Of a stretch of 64,000 nucleotides of DNA, positions 10,957 to 21,836 are shown in pieces (position 1 is the stretch's first letter; every line of letters starts with the position of its first letter). This stretch comes from Berberis thunbergii (Eukaryota; Streptophyta; Magnoliopsida; Ranunculales; Berberidaceae). The notes beneath the pieces are model-generated. The model was not told the DNA's origin. It saw only the letters and a program-made list of their open reading frames with translations, and made no database searches. Location: contig QNQO01001168.1 of NCBI GenBank assembly GCA_003290165.1, positions 124,001-188,000 of the forward strand, given 5' to 3'. Made by a program: the position numbers and the translations under genes.

Positions 10957-11918
10957 ATGAATTGTAACATAGATAGCTAAATATCATGTCCTGAACACCC
11001 TGACCACCATCCACACTTTTGCCCTCCATTATTTTTGAAGTGCAAGCCTATTTTAAGGAACTATGAATTCACTAAAACATGAAATTTAGGGTTTTTCTTT
11101 AAATATGCATTAAGATGTTTGTCTCAAAAATTTTCTTGTATGATATTGAAAAATATTAACAATGTGAAGCACATTAAACGTATTTTAATATTCAAATATA
11201 TATTTTTAAAATTTTAGCGTTTATATTGATCATTGGTTTAGTTGCGAAAATCTTCAAAAATGCATTTCAAGGATGCCAAGTTTATCAACCTCCGACAACT
11301 ACATAGATGGTTATGATTATTTTCATTTTGAGAAAAAAGAAAACATAATACTTTCTCTCTCCGCCACATGCACATTCTATAAAAAAAATTCATAAATTTT
11401 CATTTTTTTGCCATTCTACATGTTTTATATATACAAACATATCATCGTAGGAAATTAATCAACCCTCAACATGTTTCTCAACTTTCATCCTAGCTAGCCT
11501 GAATAGTAAAACACCATTCTAAATTGTAAGTGCATCTCCAAGGGTAAAAGCTAAAACCATCCCCCATCTTAACCAAAAGCTAATTTTAAGGGTCCTCATA
11601 TTTCTTCATCACTGCAACCACATTCCCCATTAAAATTTTTTTATCATTATTTAAATATATTTTTCCTAGTTTTTTTAAAAAAATTATTTAAATTTTTTTG
11701 ATTGGAGGATAAATAATGAATAAAAGTGACTTTTTTTTTAATACTTATTAGGATTTAGGAGATGAAATGGATGCCCCCAAATACAGGGGGAATGAAGAGG
11801 AAAAGTTAAAATGGGGGTTTGGATAGGGAATTCCTCGGAGCAAGGTTTTTCTCACACGAGACCCCAAAATAGCTTTTTGGCTATTTTAGGGGATCCCTTG
11901 GAGATGCTATAATATAGA
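10957..11918 (-). repeat. Helitron-like repeat copy, interrupted by a MITE
   Basis: A reverse-complement copy of the 2.2-5.8 kb family: CAATGTGAAGC, GATCATTGGTTTAGTTG, TTTCTCTCTCCGCCACATG and the ACACCATTCTAAATTG end. Its 5' terminus (TCTATATTA on the minus strand) is at 11918, split by a MITE at 11530-11909. Its 3' end was lost at the CACTA junction. Confidence 0.5.
11530..11909. mobile_element. Tourist-like MITE (PIF/Harbinger type), TSD TAA
   Basis: 380 bp with terminal inverted repeats GCATCTCCAAGGG (left, from 11532) and CCCTTGGAGATGC (right, to 11907). It is flanked by TAA at 11527-11529 and 11910-11912. Removing it with one TAA restores ATTGTAATATAGA, which matches intact copies of the host repeat (for example near 56535). 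It has no coding capacity. Confidence 0.75.
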
Positions 11919-12050
11919 TATTTTTACCACAGATAGGCTTGCTCTTCAAAATTGACTTACGGCTTAAATGCGGATGGTGGCGAGGGTTTAGTTCACGATA
12001 TTTAGCAAAGAAATAGTATATGGAGTGTAATGGCACGGGGAATACCCTAG
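11919..12050 (+). repeat. Helitron-like 3' end
   Basis: A short plus-orientation piece carrying only the 3' part of the Helitron-like family, ending TGGCACGGGGAATACCCTAG at 12050 and followed by T, the usual Helitron target context. Confidence 0.5.
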
Positions 12051-12069
12051 TATGAAATAAAATAGGAAT

Positions 12070-12845
12070 GCTAGCTACCTTCTCAATTTACCTTTTCCTT
12101 TGCACCTTCTCCCTTATCTAATTGTCTCATGTCCTCCAAAATATAAACCCAACAAATAAAGGAAAGAGATTCCTTGATTCTCCCACAAATCAAATGTTGC
12201 ATTTTTATTATAACTAAATCACAAATTTACGCTCTTTTAAAAAGGAGGCCAATAAATATGGGAAAAAAATAAAAACAAAATTCCTAGCAATGCATCTTCT
12301 TCCTCCTTCAACTTAAATTTTTTTTTTTTTTTTTTCTATATGTTGTTTATTATTTATCTTTCTTCTCATAACATATCTTTAGTGAATGTTCATGCCAATG
12401 TCACTGATTCATGCAAGAGATGACTAGAAAATATGTAGATATTGTTGCCCATATGAAGCAAAAAAACAACATTTTCTTTCAATAGGTTAATTGAATAATT
12501 CTTTCATAATCAGCCTGGTTAATCGAATAATTAAAATTCCCTTAAAATCAGCCTGGTTAATCGAATAATTCTTTCATGAACATAGAGGAAGAAGAATGAA
12601 CAATTTGTGAACTCATGACGGACGAAGAAGATGCATTGCTGGAAATATTTTTTCCTGTTATTTAGTGTTTTCCTTTTAAAAGAGGGTAACTTTGTGATTC
12701 GATTTTAACAAAATGTTAATATTTGATTTGTGAGAGATGAATGATTCTCTTTCCTTTAGTTGTTGCGTTTAGATATTGAAGGACACGTGGCAATTAGAAA
12801 AACGAGAAGGTGCAAAGGAGAAGGTAATTAGAGATGGTAGCTAGC
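12070..12845. mobile_element. Non-autonomous DNA element with about 65-bp inverted ends
   Basis: The left end GCTAGCTACCTTCTCAATTT and the right end, read in reverse GCTAGCTACCATCTCTAATT, stay similar for about 65 bp (shared CCTTTGCACCTTCTC, CTAATTG and TGTCCT). The interior is AT-rich, has no ORF, and carries three near-copies of a GGTTAATCGAATAATT unit (12484-12575). Long inverted ends suggest a Mutator-type MITE. I could not find a convincing 9-bp duplication, so the class is uncertain. Confidence 0.55.
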
Positions 12846-13639
12846 TTTCATCTATGATACAATAATGTGTCCAAGACATGTAAAGCTATATTTCCAAACG
12901 ACACCAAATTACTATGCCATTGAAGATGTTGTCTAATATTTAAATACAAAGTAATTACAGCAAATAATCTAGGAGTGCATAGGCATTGGCAATACCCAGT
13001 TATTATACATTGTTGCACAAAATATGGGAATTTGTTTCATCCAGAGGTAAAACTTATGCAATTTAGAATTTAGGTTAAGGGTCAACGTATCTAAAGCAAT
13101 TTTCATACATATTTTTACAAGCCAGACAAACTATCAATTAATTGTTGGGGATTTAGGGATGACTATTTATATCATGTCTAAACTTTAAAGGTTGTTGTAA
13201 ATCTTATAAGGGATTGTGAAATATATTTGGGTAGTTTAGAATACTCTGAATATTATGTGTTTTTGTACGTTTCTACAAGCTACTTTAAATATTTACATCA
13301 ACTTATGAGTTTTATACCTTACCTAGTATATTTAAGGTAAGAGAGGAGAAAGTCTAGGGTTAGGGTTTCTGCTATTTTTTTTTTTTTTTTTTTTTATCTT
13401 GATTATGCTACATATATGGGTTTTTCTTGATTGATGTAGTAGCAACAAGGTGTTCCTGATATCCTCATCACGAGCGATTGGTTGAGTGAGATAGGTATCA
13501 AACTGAACCCTAGATCGTCGTATGAAAAAGATGAGAGAACCAAACTTCTTTGGAGAAACATGGAGATATGGTGGGTGATTTGGTTGCGAAGGAGGGTGGA
13601 GACAAAACCCTATTTCACACAAACCCTAGCACCATGTAT
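12846..13639. other. No gene recognised
   Basis: AT-rich sequence with a poly(T) tract at 13376-13396. The sequence after 13430 (AGCAACAAGGTGTTCCTGAT) runs into the LINE ORF1 relic and may be its 5' part. Nothing else is supported. Confidence 0.35.
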
Positions 13640-15340
13640 TGGCTTTGCGGTTTGCTTCACATAATGACACAAGATCAAACAAACTCAAATATGTTCCTCG
13701 TTCAACGGTAGATGGGAAACCAATTATCCATATTAAACTTGTAGATCATGATAAGCATATGATGGAATGCGAGCATTACCTTATTGATAACTTTGTGGGC
13801 AAGCAAAAGATTTTGGCTAAGTCAAGGATTGTCTAAAGTATATATGGGGACTAAAAAGGAGTTTTGATACATCTGTTTATGGAGATAAAGCTTTTGTTTT
13901 CAAGTTTGCTATTGAAGAAGATAAACTAAAAGCTTTGGATATCAGACCAGCACAATAGCTAGTAGGTTGTTCTTACTTAGACCTTGAAAACCATATATGG
14001 AAGATGTTGTAGAGGTTCTAAGTTCTGTTCTTGTGCGTGTTAAATTAAGGAGAGTGTCACTCTTCTTATGAAATCCATAGAGTTTGCAAACCATTGATAG
14101 TGCATTGGGGGTCCCATTAAAGCCCTAGAAAGTAGATCGAGATTATCAATTGTAAGGGTATGTATCGAAACAAACTCCAATATGCAATTCCCAAGTGTCA
14201 TACCAATTGCTATTGATGATATGTGCGAAGATTATTATGGTGGAGGTTGGATATTCTTAGAGACCTGCAAAGTGTGAACACTACATGGGATTTGGGCACT
14301 CATTCTCTAGTGGTCATAGGCAGAAGAAAGCTAATTCTAGAGTTACTAAGATCTGGAAACCTATTGCAAAGCATAATAAAGGCAGCAGGGCAGTTGATGT
14401 GTAAGAACAAGAACAAGAAAAAGAAGGATGTGAGCGTGCAACTTGCAAGCACACATTTAAGCAACACCATCTTGCCATAGATGAAATTGAGAAGACTAAT
14501 GCAGACACCAAGCTGGCCAGCAGTGAAAAGATGCTCAGATTCAAGAAGCAATTAGTAGAGGTGGGCATTTCAGACCGAAAACCCGGACTGATTCGACAAC
14601 CGAACCAATCGGGTCGGTTCGGATCGGTTTTTTATTTATTATTAAATTTTCGGTTTTAAAACCCGACCCTCAGTTACCCTTTCTGAAACCCGTCAGGTAA
14701 CCGGCCCGACCCGGGTATGAATAAATAGAAGTTCTATTATTTTATAGCAGCAGTTTGGGCTTTATCAAATTTCTAAACAGTTTTTACTTCAGCACTATAG
14801 CAGCAGTTTGGGCTTTGTCAAATTTCTAAACAGTTTGGGCTTTATCAAATTTCTAAACAAAACTGTTTGGGCTTTGGACCGAGACCAGCCCAAAATTCGA
14901 TTAATTGGGCCTCAATTAACCGGCCCAACTCGGTCCGGTCTCAAGCCTCAGAATTGCGAGCTTAAAAATATCAGGTCGGTTTTCGATTTCTAGCAATTAG
15001 TATACCATCAGGGAATGCTATAGGAGTAAGTAACATGACTGCGGAGAAACAAATACAAAAAGGCTTACAGAGCAAGTTTGTTGATGACAACGACGAAATA
15101 CATGACTTGAGCTCTTGTGAAGATGTTGATGACGATGACCATGAAGCTGAAGAAGCCCGTGATGTAAGTTCTAATGAATAGGGTGCAATGGAAGGGTTTC
15201 CAAAAAAGTATGTGGACAAGCAACTTCCAGAAGGGGTAGCATTCAAATCTAGCTTTCGTAGATTTACTCGCGTTAGGAAAGCAAATTGCAAGTGCATTGA
15301 GGATGGATCAAACATTCATACACCAAAAAAATGTATCTTT
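13640..15340 (+). pseudogene. LINE ORF1 relic (DUF4283 and zinc knuckle), interrupted by hAT
   Basis: Plus-strand coding remnants in several frames. Around 13840-13940 one frame gives IWGLKRSFDTSVYGDKAFVF, resembling the DUF4283 nucleic-acid-binding fold of plant LINE ORF1/gag-like proteins. Around 14270-14370 the reading CKVC / EHYMGFGHSF, across one frame change, looks like the CCHC knuckle (C-x2-C...GH) that follows. A Lys/Asp/Glu-rich tail reads on from 15000 to about 15340. Several stops and frameshifts exist, and a hAT-type element splits it at 14556-14992. No endonuclease or reverse transcriptase is joined to it. Confidence 0.5.
14556..14992. mobile_element. hAT-type MITE, TSD GCAATTAG
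   Basis: 437 bp flanked by perfect 8-bp copies of GCAATTAG (14548-14555 and 14993-15000). The ends are TAGAGGTGGGCA and, in reverse, TAGAAATCGAAAACC. The interior is full of CGGTTCGG, CCGACCC and GGGTTTTCGG-type motifs and has a threefold TTTGGGCTTTATCAAATTTC repeat (14753-14860). An 8-bp duplication and TA(G)-type ends fit hAT. No transposase. Confidence 0.8.
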
Positions 15341-15756
15341 TAAATTCAATGATGATGATTGAATTTGAATTTCAGATTACATGACTTAACACAACGCTAG
15401 TTTTTGGCAGTGTTGTTTTCCAAGCCCGTTCTCATACAAAACTTTATTATGTTTTTATTTATATCTTGAGACAAAGAGATGTTCCTTTAGACATGGTTTA
15501 CTCGCTCAGGTTGATTGAATGGTTGTTTTGTGAATATGAGGAAACTTAATTAAGGAATATGCATCTTGGTATCGCCATGACAACAAGTCATTTGATGAGC
15601 TTAATACTTAGCATGGATCCTCACGAGGTTATTCTTAGTTCGTTTGTTGAGGATTTGAAGAAATGTATATATCTTTTTGTTGACGTATAGATTAATTTAA
15701 AAGCAAGTAGCAAACGACATATTAGGTTATCTTTTACATCAATATAAAGGTTTGAG
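15341..15756. other. No gene recognised
   Basis: AT-rich stretch between the LINE relic and the next hAT element. It contains TTCTTAGTTCGTTTGTTGAG and possible stray retroelement codons, but nothing assignable. Confidence 0.3.
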
Positions 15757-17035
15757 TACGGGTGGGCACGGTCCGGATCAGTTCCAAATTTGAAGGAACC
15801 TAACTCGAACCGTTTACATTTTAACGGATCCGGTCCGGTCCGGATCCCTTCATTTTGATAATAGGAACCGAACCTAACTCGAACGGTTTGGTTCCACGGT
15901 TCCAAACGGTTCCAAACTTCCAGAAATCGATCATATTCATACAATAAACATAAAATCGATCATATTCCAGAAATCGATCATATTCATACAAATATACAAT
16001 AAGAGAAAATTGAAAAAGAACAATCAAAAGATCACAGTCTGTTTTAAATAATCAAATGAAAATAGAGTTCTCAGAGAAAATTGAAATGTTACCTGTTTTG
16101 ATTTTTCCAGATCAGTCTGTAGAGCAGAGTGACAGTGCCAAGAGAAAAAAAATATCTCAGAGAATGATTTTCCAACTACAATTGAAATCATCAATGAAGA
16201 AACCCATTAGCAAAAAAATTGAAAAACAACTCGAGAGAAAATGAGAAGGTTTCGGTTTGTATTACCTTCAATTTGTGTGAGCGAAATACAGAGCTTTGCA
16301 ATGGAAAGAGCTAATCTTGTATGCTAATTTCAAAACTTGGAAACAGCTCAACACACCCCAATGTGAAACCAAATCTTGAATGATGAAGTAACCCTTACAA
16401 AGAAAATCAAACAAAGATATGAAAGAAGCCGTAAAATTAGTGTAAAGAAAACCAAACAAAGATCTGAAAAGAAGCCGTAAAATCAGTGTAAATACCCCAA
16501 GAAATCGAGTAGCAGAAGAGAAGGCGAGTAGCAGAAGAGAATCGAGCGAGCAGCGAGGAGAATCGAGCGAGTAGCAGAAGAGAATCGAGCGAGTAGCAGA
16601 AGAGAAGGCGAGTAGCAGAGGAGAATCGAGCGAGTAGCAGAGGAGAATCGAGCGAGCAGCGAGGCGAGTAGCAGATGAGAAGGGAGTAGCAGAGGGAGAG
16701 GGAGAGGCGAGTACAGGAGAAGGGAGAAGTGAGTAGGGAGAGGTTGGGACCGTTTTGTTTTGTTTTGATTTCCTTTTCTTTTACAGAGAGTCAGAGAGAG
16801 AGAGAGGGGTTTTGGTTTTAGTAAATGTAAAGAAAAAAAAAATTGTAATTTGAAACGGGTCCAACCCGGACCGTTTCATTTTAAAAAATTGGAACCGGGA
16901 CCGGACCGTTTTATAACGGATCCGGACCGATCCGAACCGTACCAAAAAATTCATATATAAAATCCGGACCGTTTAGAGCAAAACGGTCCGGTTCGGTTTG
17001 AACCCGCGGATCCTCGACCCGTTTGCCCACCCCTA
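15757..17035. mobile_element. hAT-type element, TSD GGTTTGAG
   Basis: 1279 bp with ends TACGGGTGGGCACGG and, in reverse, TAGGGGTGGGCAAACGG. Perfect 8-bp target duplications GGTTTGAG lie at 15749-15756 and 17036-17043. Both subterminal regions are rich in GGTCCGGATC / GAACCGTTT motifs. The middle carries a GAGTAGCAGAAGAGAATCGA minisatellite and a GA-rich tract. No transposase frame was found, so it must be mobilised in trans. Confidence 0.85.
16505..16690 (+). repeat. GAGTAGCAGAAGAGAATCGA minisatellite
   Basis: About eight imperfect units built from GAGTAGCAGAAGAGAATCGA and GCGAG spacers. It lies wholly inside the hAT-type element 15757-17035. Confidence 0.8.
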
Positions 17036-17488
17036 GGTTTGAGTGTCCTTAAAACCTTGCTTGCTTTTCGAAAATAAGTACTAGGTAATAAGCTAATGAG
17101 GTTTTATACCCTACCTAGTACTAGTAATCTTTCTAAGTTGTTCTAAATCTTTTGAAGTTTTGTTACTTTATTTGCCTTGAATACCAAAATATTTAATAAA
17201 TAGATTGAAATTTGTACTTGATAGAATCACATATTGTTCTTTAGAGTGATTTTTAGGTAATAAAAACTACAATCACGTCCATTTGGGAGGGCCAAGATGA
17301 TTGCAGAATGATAATGGCTAGGAGGATGTGAAATTCTAGGAGTGGAGATCCAAGAACCGTTTCACTCGGCTGACTGTCGAAGAGATGAACTCATATGAGT
17401 GGAATAAAAACCAGTGCCACAAAGGTTTTTGGTGGTCTTATTGGCATGCTAATATTATGAATATAGTATTATGGAGTACTATTTAACA

Positions 17489-17758
17489 AAAGTGCAGAAA
17501 TTGAGTGAGATGAACAAGGAATTTTGTTGAGTTACTTTGCCGTCAAATTGTGTTGAGCAAACATCATGTCAAAGAGTTTCCCTCCCTTCTAAGAGAAAAC
17601 ATAAATTAGTGGAGACATAAATCGATTTGACAAAAGAGCAGAAACTTAGCAAGATGAACAAGGAAACTTGGTTAAGTTGCTTAGCCATCAAATTGTGTTG
17701 AGCAAACATCATGTCAAAGAGTTTCCTTCTCTTAAAAGAGAAGACATAAACTAATTGC
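17489..17758 (+). repeat. Tandem duplication of about 140 bp
   Basis: Two adjacent copies (about 17489-17628 and 17630-17758) share GCAGAAAcTnAGnnAGATGAACAAGGA, CATCAAATTGTGTTGAGCAA, ACATCATGTCAAAGAGTTTC and AAGAGAA.ACATAAA. They differ by scattered substitutions. No coding function is seen. Confidence 0.7.
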
Positions 17759-18916
17759 ATTGGAATCTTTATAAATTAAATAACGTTTATGATAAGGGTT
17801 GTGTAAACTTTCCAGGGTGGGTTTAATTTGGAAACTAATTTCCCTTCAAAGAGGCTGAGAGTAAGTGTAAGCTCGAAGAGCTTTCTCTGCCAGAGAGAGT
17901 GGATAGGGGGAGAAGCGACTCATCGTAAAAGCTTCGCTTCCAGGACGAAGGCGAGTCTAAAAGATCGACTTGACGCAGGAGGCCAAGCATGAAAAAGGCA
18001 AGCAAATGAGGGGAGGCATTACCATTACAAAATATTAAACATTTTAATTGCCTAGATATTTTCATTAATAAGCATCACTTGCATTATATAATTGTTCTAA
18101 CATATTGCAGAAAATGGGGAAACAATTTACTTTATAATGTACAAATCATTGGAAAGTGATGAAATAGTTTTTCATAATAAATGCATGAATCCAATAGGCA
18201 AGTGTCAAACATGAGAATAGGAAGAAAACAAAATGGTTCAAAATGGTGTAATTTTTTATACACATGATTTTATGTTAAGTTAATTCATTAATCAATTTCT
18301 TAAAATACAAAATTCGCATATTTTTCTAACTTTTGATTGAATAATATTCTCCTTTATCTAATCACATTTTTAATAGAAGTGTTATTTTCAACTAAATTTA
18401 TAACATTTTACAATATTATAAAAGAAAATGAATGAAATATATGTTTTAAATGGAGACAGCTAGTTGAGGCCTGGGGATTTGCATGTTGGAAACACATATT
18501 AATTTATAGATTTAATGGCACTCGTAGCTTTTATGTGAGAAAGGGTAATATAAAAGAAAATATAAACATAAAAATGAGCTTATTCCTTTATACTCGCCAT
18601 CTTGCACTATCTCTTTATTTCTATATCACCAACAAGGCAACAAGCAATACTCAAATTAAAGTCCTGTACTAAAAGTTGATATGAAAGGCTTATACTAAAA
18701 GCATATTTGTTAAATATGCACTTATTTTATCTTAATTTTGAAAGATCTAAGTGGTTTTTCAATTAAGAAGTGTTTTGTTAACATGTTTGAAGTTTGAATT
18801 GAAGCACTCTCCAGTGTAACATTGAGGGTGTGTTTGGTTGCATGGAATCCAGTTTGAATTGAAGCACTCTCAAGTGTTTAGAAAAAAGCTAAATTTTCTT
18901 GCTTATGTAACATTGA
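17759..18916. other. No gene recognised
   Basis: AT-rich. Between 18787 and 18916 a segment with TTTGAATTGAAGCACTCTC and GGTGTGTTTGGTTGCATGGA occurs twice; the second copy leads into the MITE at 18917. The first (18827-18850) is only the left tip of that MITE. Confidence 0.4.
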
Positions 18917-19245
18917 GGGTGTGTTTGGTTGCATGGAATCCTATGCCATAAAAATTCATGAGGGGACCCCTACATTTTAGGCTAAATTGATATATCACTC
19001 CTCATCTACCATTTGACCACCAGTTGATTTTTTTATCAATGGTGAAAATGGAAGTCCCATGAACATGAGAATCCCACTCTTTGGTCTCCCAAAGCATGTG
19101 ATTCTCATGTTCATGGGACTTTCATTTCCACCATTGATCACAAAACCAATTGGTGGATGTGGAGTGATACATCAATTTAGCCTAAAATGTAGGGATCCCC
19201 TCATGAATTTCCATGGCATAGGATTCCCTGCAACCAAACACACCC
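18917..19245. mobile_element. Foldback MITE, GGGTGTGTTTGG family (copy 1)
   Basis: 329 bp that folds back on nearly its whole length: GGGTGTGTTTGGTTGCATGG at the left and CAACCAAACACACCC at the right, with mirrored TTAGGCTAAATTGATATATC and CATGAACATGAGAATC segments. The terminus is typical of PIF/Harbinger (Tourist) MITEs. Copy 2 at 45975 has a clear TAA duplication; here the flanks are TGA and TAA. Confidence 0.75.
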
Positions 19246-19343
19246 TAAAAGTTATAAGTGTTCCAAACATGATACTTTCATATTTTGTTGTTATCCTTGG
19301 CACTATTACCATGTTAAGAAGTTTATTTTATAGTTAAAATGAA

Positions 19344-20330
19344 GAGCAATTCTAGATGTCGAGGCTTTGGGCGAGGAAGGTGCGTCGCACGCGAACAGCT
19401 GACGTGGTGAAAAAAAAAAATTTGCGAGGGAAACGAAAAATTTGGGCGAGAAGAAGAGGGAATGGAAGCTGAAATTCATTTCCCTCTCTCGCTCCCTGTG
19501 TCTCTCGCTCCGTGTCTCTCGCTCCCTCTCCTCTCCCTCTCCCTCTCCCTCTCCCCATTATCGACACATTCGACCTCCCTCTCCCCATTTTCGGCAGATT
19601 CGACCTCTCCCCCAAACGAAACTCCTCCTCTCTCCATCAACACTGAAACGAACGAGAAGAACGAACATTTAGGAAGAAGAAGGAAATAAGGAGAAGAGAA
19701 GAAGGTCTCCTTCGTCGCTTCCCTCTCTCAAAAGGTAAATTTTCCCCCTCATTTTAGGTTTTAGGTTTTAGGTTTTTGGTTTTTGGTTTTTTGTTTTTGA
19801 TTTTCCCTTTACTTGGGTGTTTTAGGTTATTGGTTTCGGACAAGAAGTTGGTTTTCATTGCTCGGACGCAGAGGTAAGCCCATTCTTCTTCTCTTCGTTT
19901 CGTCTTCAGATCTAGGGTTCATCTAGGGTGCATTTTTTTTTATTTCAGTGTTCTTCAGCCGAAGAGCTTCATCTAGGGTTCATTTTTTTTTTCAGTGTTC
20001 TTCAACCGAAGAGCTTCATATAGGGTTCATTTTAATTGTAATAATTTCAGTGTTCATGTGGGTTTTTTTTTTTTTTTTATGAATTGTGGGTTTTTTTTTT
20101 TATAATTTCAGTGTTCATATCTGTAGAATTTTTCTTTTTCTTTAAGATTTGTTTTCATCAAAACTATTCTTAGATCTATATTCGTAATCGTGTTAAGGCA
20201 CCACATGCGAGGTAATACTCGGCGAGCCCACGATTATTAAGATTAGATTAAAGAAGAATCTTCAAAATCATGACTATATTCATGATATTTATATCAGATC
20301 TAGGGTTCATTTTTTTTTTATTTCAGTGTT
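19344..20330 (+). repeat. MULE left terminal inverted repeat
   Basis: Mirrors about 29870-30828. It includes a CT-rich stretch (TCCCTCTCCCTCTCC), a run of GGTTTTAGGTTTTAGG-type repeats (19757-19795), and two or three copies of a TTCAGTGTTCTTCAGCCGAA / GAGCTTCATCTAGGGTTCA unit. It also has GGCACCACATGCGAGGTAAT. Long inverted repeats of this sort usually hold the promoters of MULE genes. Confidence 0.85.
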
Positions 20331-20344
20331 CTTCAGCCGAAGAG

Positions 20345-20460
20345 CTTCATCTAGGGTTCAATGTAGAAGAGGTGAGGGAACCTAAATATGGGATGAAATT
20401 CGTCAACCTTGACGAGTTCCAACGATATTATCATGAATATGGTAATGCAAATAAAATTAT
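20345..20460 (+). pseudogene. Inverted copy of the start of the MULE transposase
   Basis: Plus-strand codons VEEVREPKYGMKFVNLDEFQ and YYHEYGNA repeat residues 15-46 of the minus-strand transposase (29424 leftwards) with two or three changes, then end in stops after 20466. In the right arm the same codons are separated from the inverted repeat by about 450 bp; here they follow directly. The left arm is therefore a copied and internally deleted right arm. It could still make a short transcript, but not a working protein. Confidence 0.8.
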
Positions 20461-20878
20461 GGCTTAAAAACCTTTAGCCTTTTATTTGTAAGTCTTTCCT
20501 TCTATTCTTAAGTTTTCATCTTTCTGTATTTATTGTACATATTAACTAAATAAAGTCTTGTTGTAATGTATAATGAAATTAAGGCAGAAACAATCGATAA
20601 GGTTTAATCATATGCAACACTAACTCCCTTTGTTCTTCTCTTCGTTTCGTCTTCAACCTTCAAAGCTTCAATTTATTTTTTCTCCTCTTATTTTAGATAT
20701 ACGGTTTACGATTTTTGTTCAGAAATAGTCTGTACATCTTAGGTTTATGTACTTGAGTTTCAAGATGTTAATGAACTTTTAGACCTTTGTGTGAGTTTCG
20801 ACTTTGTTCGCACGCCTGAATTCCAACAGCCTCTCACACTATACTTCCCTCTTCCTTATATCCCCTCCTGTTGCAGGA

Positions 20879-21289
20879 ATGGCATTCAGAGCGTATGTTG
20901 TCTATCGAGGTCGTCGGCCAGGAGTATACCTAAACTGGCCCGCATGTTTTTCGTCGGTATCAGGGTATAGTTGTGCTTCTTACAAGGGGTTTATGTCAGT
21001 TGAAGAAGCTGAGGAATCATACAAGTTGTGGGTTCGCTCAGAAGCGGCGAGTAGAGATTCGGAGGAATCCGACAACAATGAAGATGTCACAGTTAACAAT
21101 GTAGTTGTTGACGATCAAGCCGGTCCATCGAACGATCAAGCCGGTCCATCGAATGATCAAGCCGGTCCATCGAATGTCAGTCAAGGGAACAATGATCCTT
21201 GGACTTTCACGAGGGAGTTAATCAATACTTTGATAATTGTACTTATTATCTTAGGTATAATAAATATTCTTAAGCAGTTGGACGAATGA
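20879..21289 (+). CDS. Viroplasmin/RNase H1 N-domain protein with C-terminal membrane segment
   Basis: Encodes 136 aa from the ATG at 20879, which lies just after a pyrimidine-rich TTGCAG and may open a second exon. Residues about 4-50 (AYVVYRGRRPGVYLNWPACF, then SCASYKGFMSVEEAEESY) match the caulimovirus-viroplasmin / RNase H1 N-terminal (Cauli_VI) fold, which binds RNA-DNA hybrids and double-stranded RNA in RNase H1. No RNase H catalytic domain follows. Instead there is an acidic linker, three perfect DQAGPSN repeats, and near the C terminus a very hydrophobic helix (LINTLIIVLIILGIINIL) ending KQLDE, as in a tail-anchored protein. It lies inside the MULE, divergent from the transposase. Its role in transposition is unknown; host capture is an alternative. 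Confidence 0.7.
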   Translation: MAFRAYVVYRGRRPGVYLNWPACFSSVSGYSCASYKGFMSVEEAEESYKLWVRSEAASRDSEESDNNEDVTVNNVVVDDQAGPSNDQAGPSNDQAGPSNVSQGNNDPWTFTRELINTLIIVLIILGIINILKQLDE

Positions 21290-21836
21290 TGGAATTATAT
21301 GTAATGTAATATGTACATAAATATGTATGATGTGAATATATTTTATATTCCAATGAAATTTGTGTTTCATATTGTTATATTTTTCTTCTGTATGGTATGC
21401 TTGTCATTTCATTGTGTAGCTTGCTGTTTGCATTCCAAATTCTGCCAGGATTCTTCATCAGACTTCCTACTCTCCGTAAGTACACTGATTTGCTTATAGA
21501 TTACATCTAAAATGAATTGCTCTCGTATCTTTAATTGCTTTATAGTTTACATTCAAGTTATTTGAATGATGGGATGTGTTGAGTGTGACTTGCAAGTCAC
21601 TAAGAATATGCTTGAAGTTCCATGTTATAGCAAGTTAGCAACGAAAATTTTGCATGTTCACATGTATTTACTTTAATATTTTGAGCAATGATGGTGTTAT
21701 TTTCGATTTGAAATTCTGAATAATACCTTCGTTTTCTTATTGGTAGTGCCTCTTATGAAACACTTTTATTTTGGGTTTTGAAATCATGTTTCTATTCTGA
21801 GGTCTTTCTTTTCCCTCTTATGATGTTTACATCTAG

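Noticed and set aside
19352..19690. Ser/Pro-rich open frames in both strands
   Set aside because: They come from the CT-rich terminal repeat of the MULE and recur, mirrored, at the other end.
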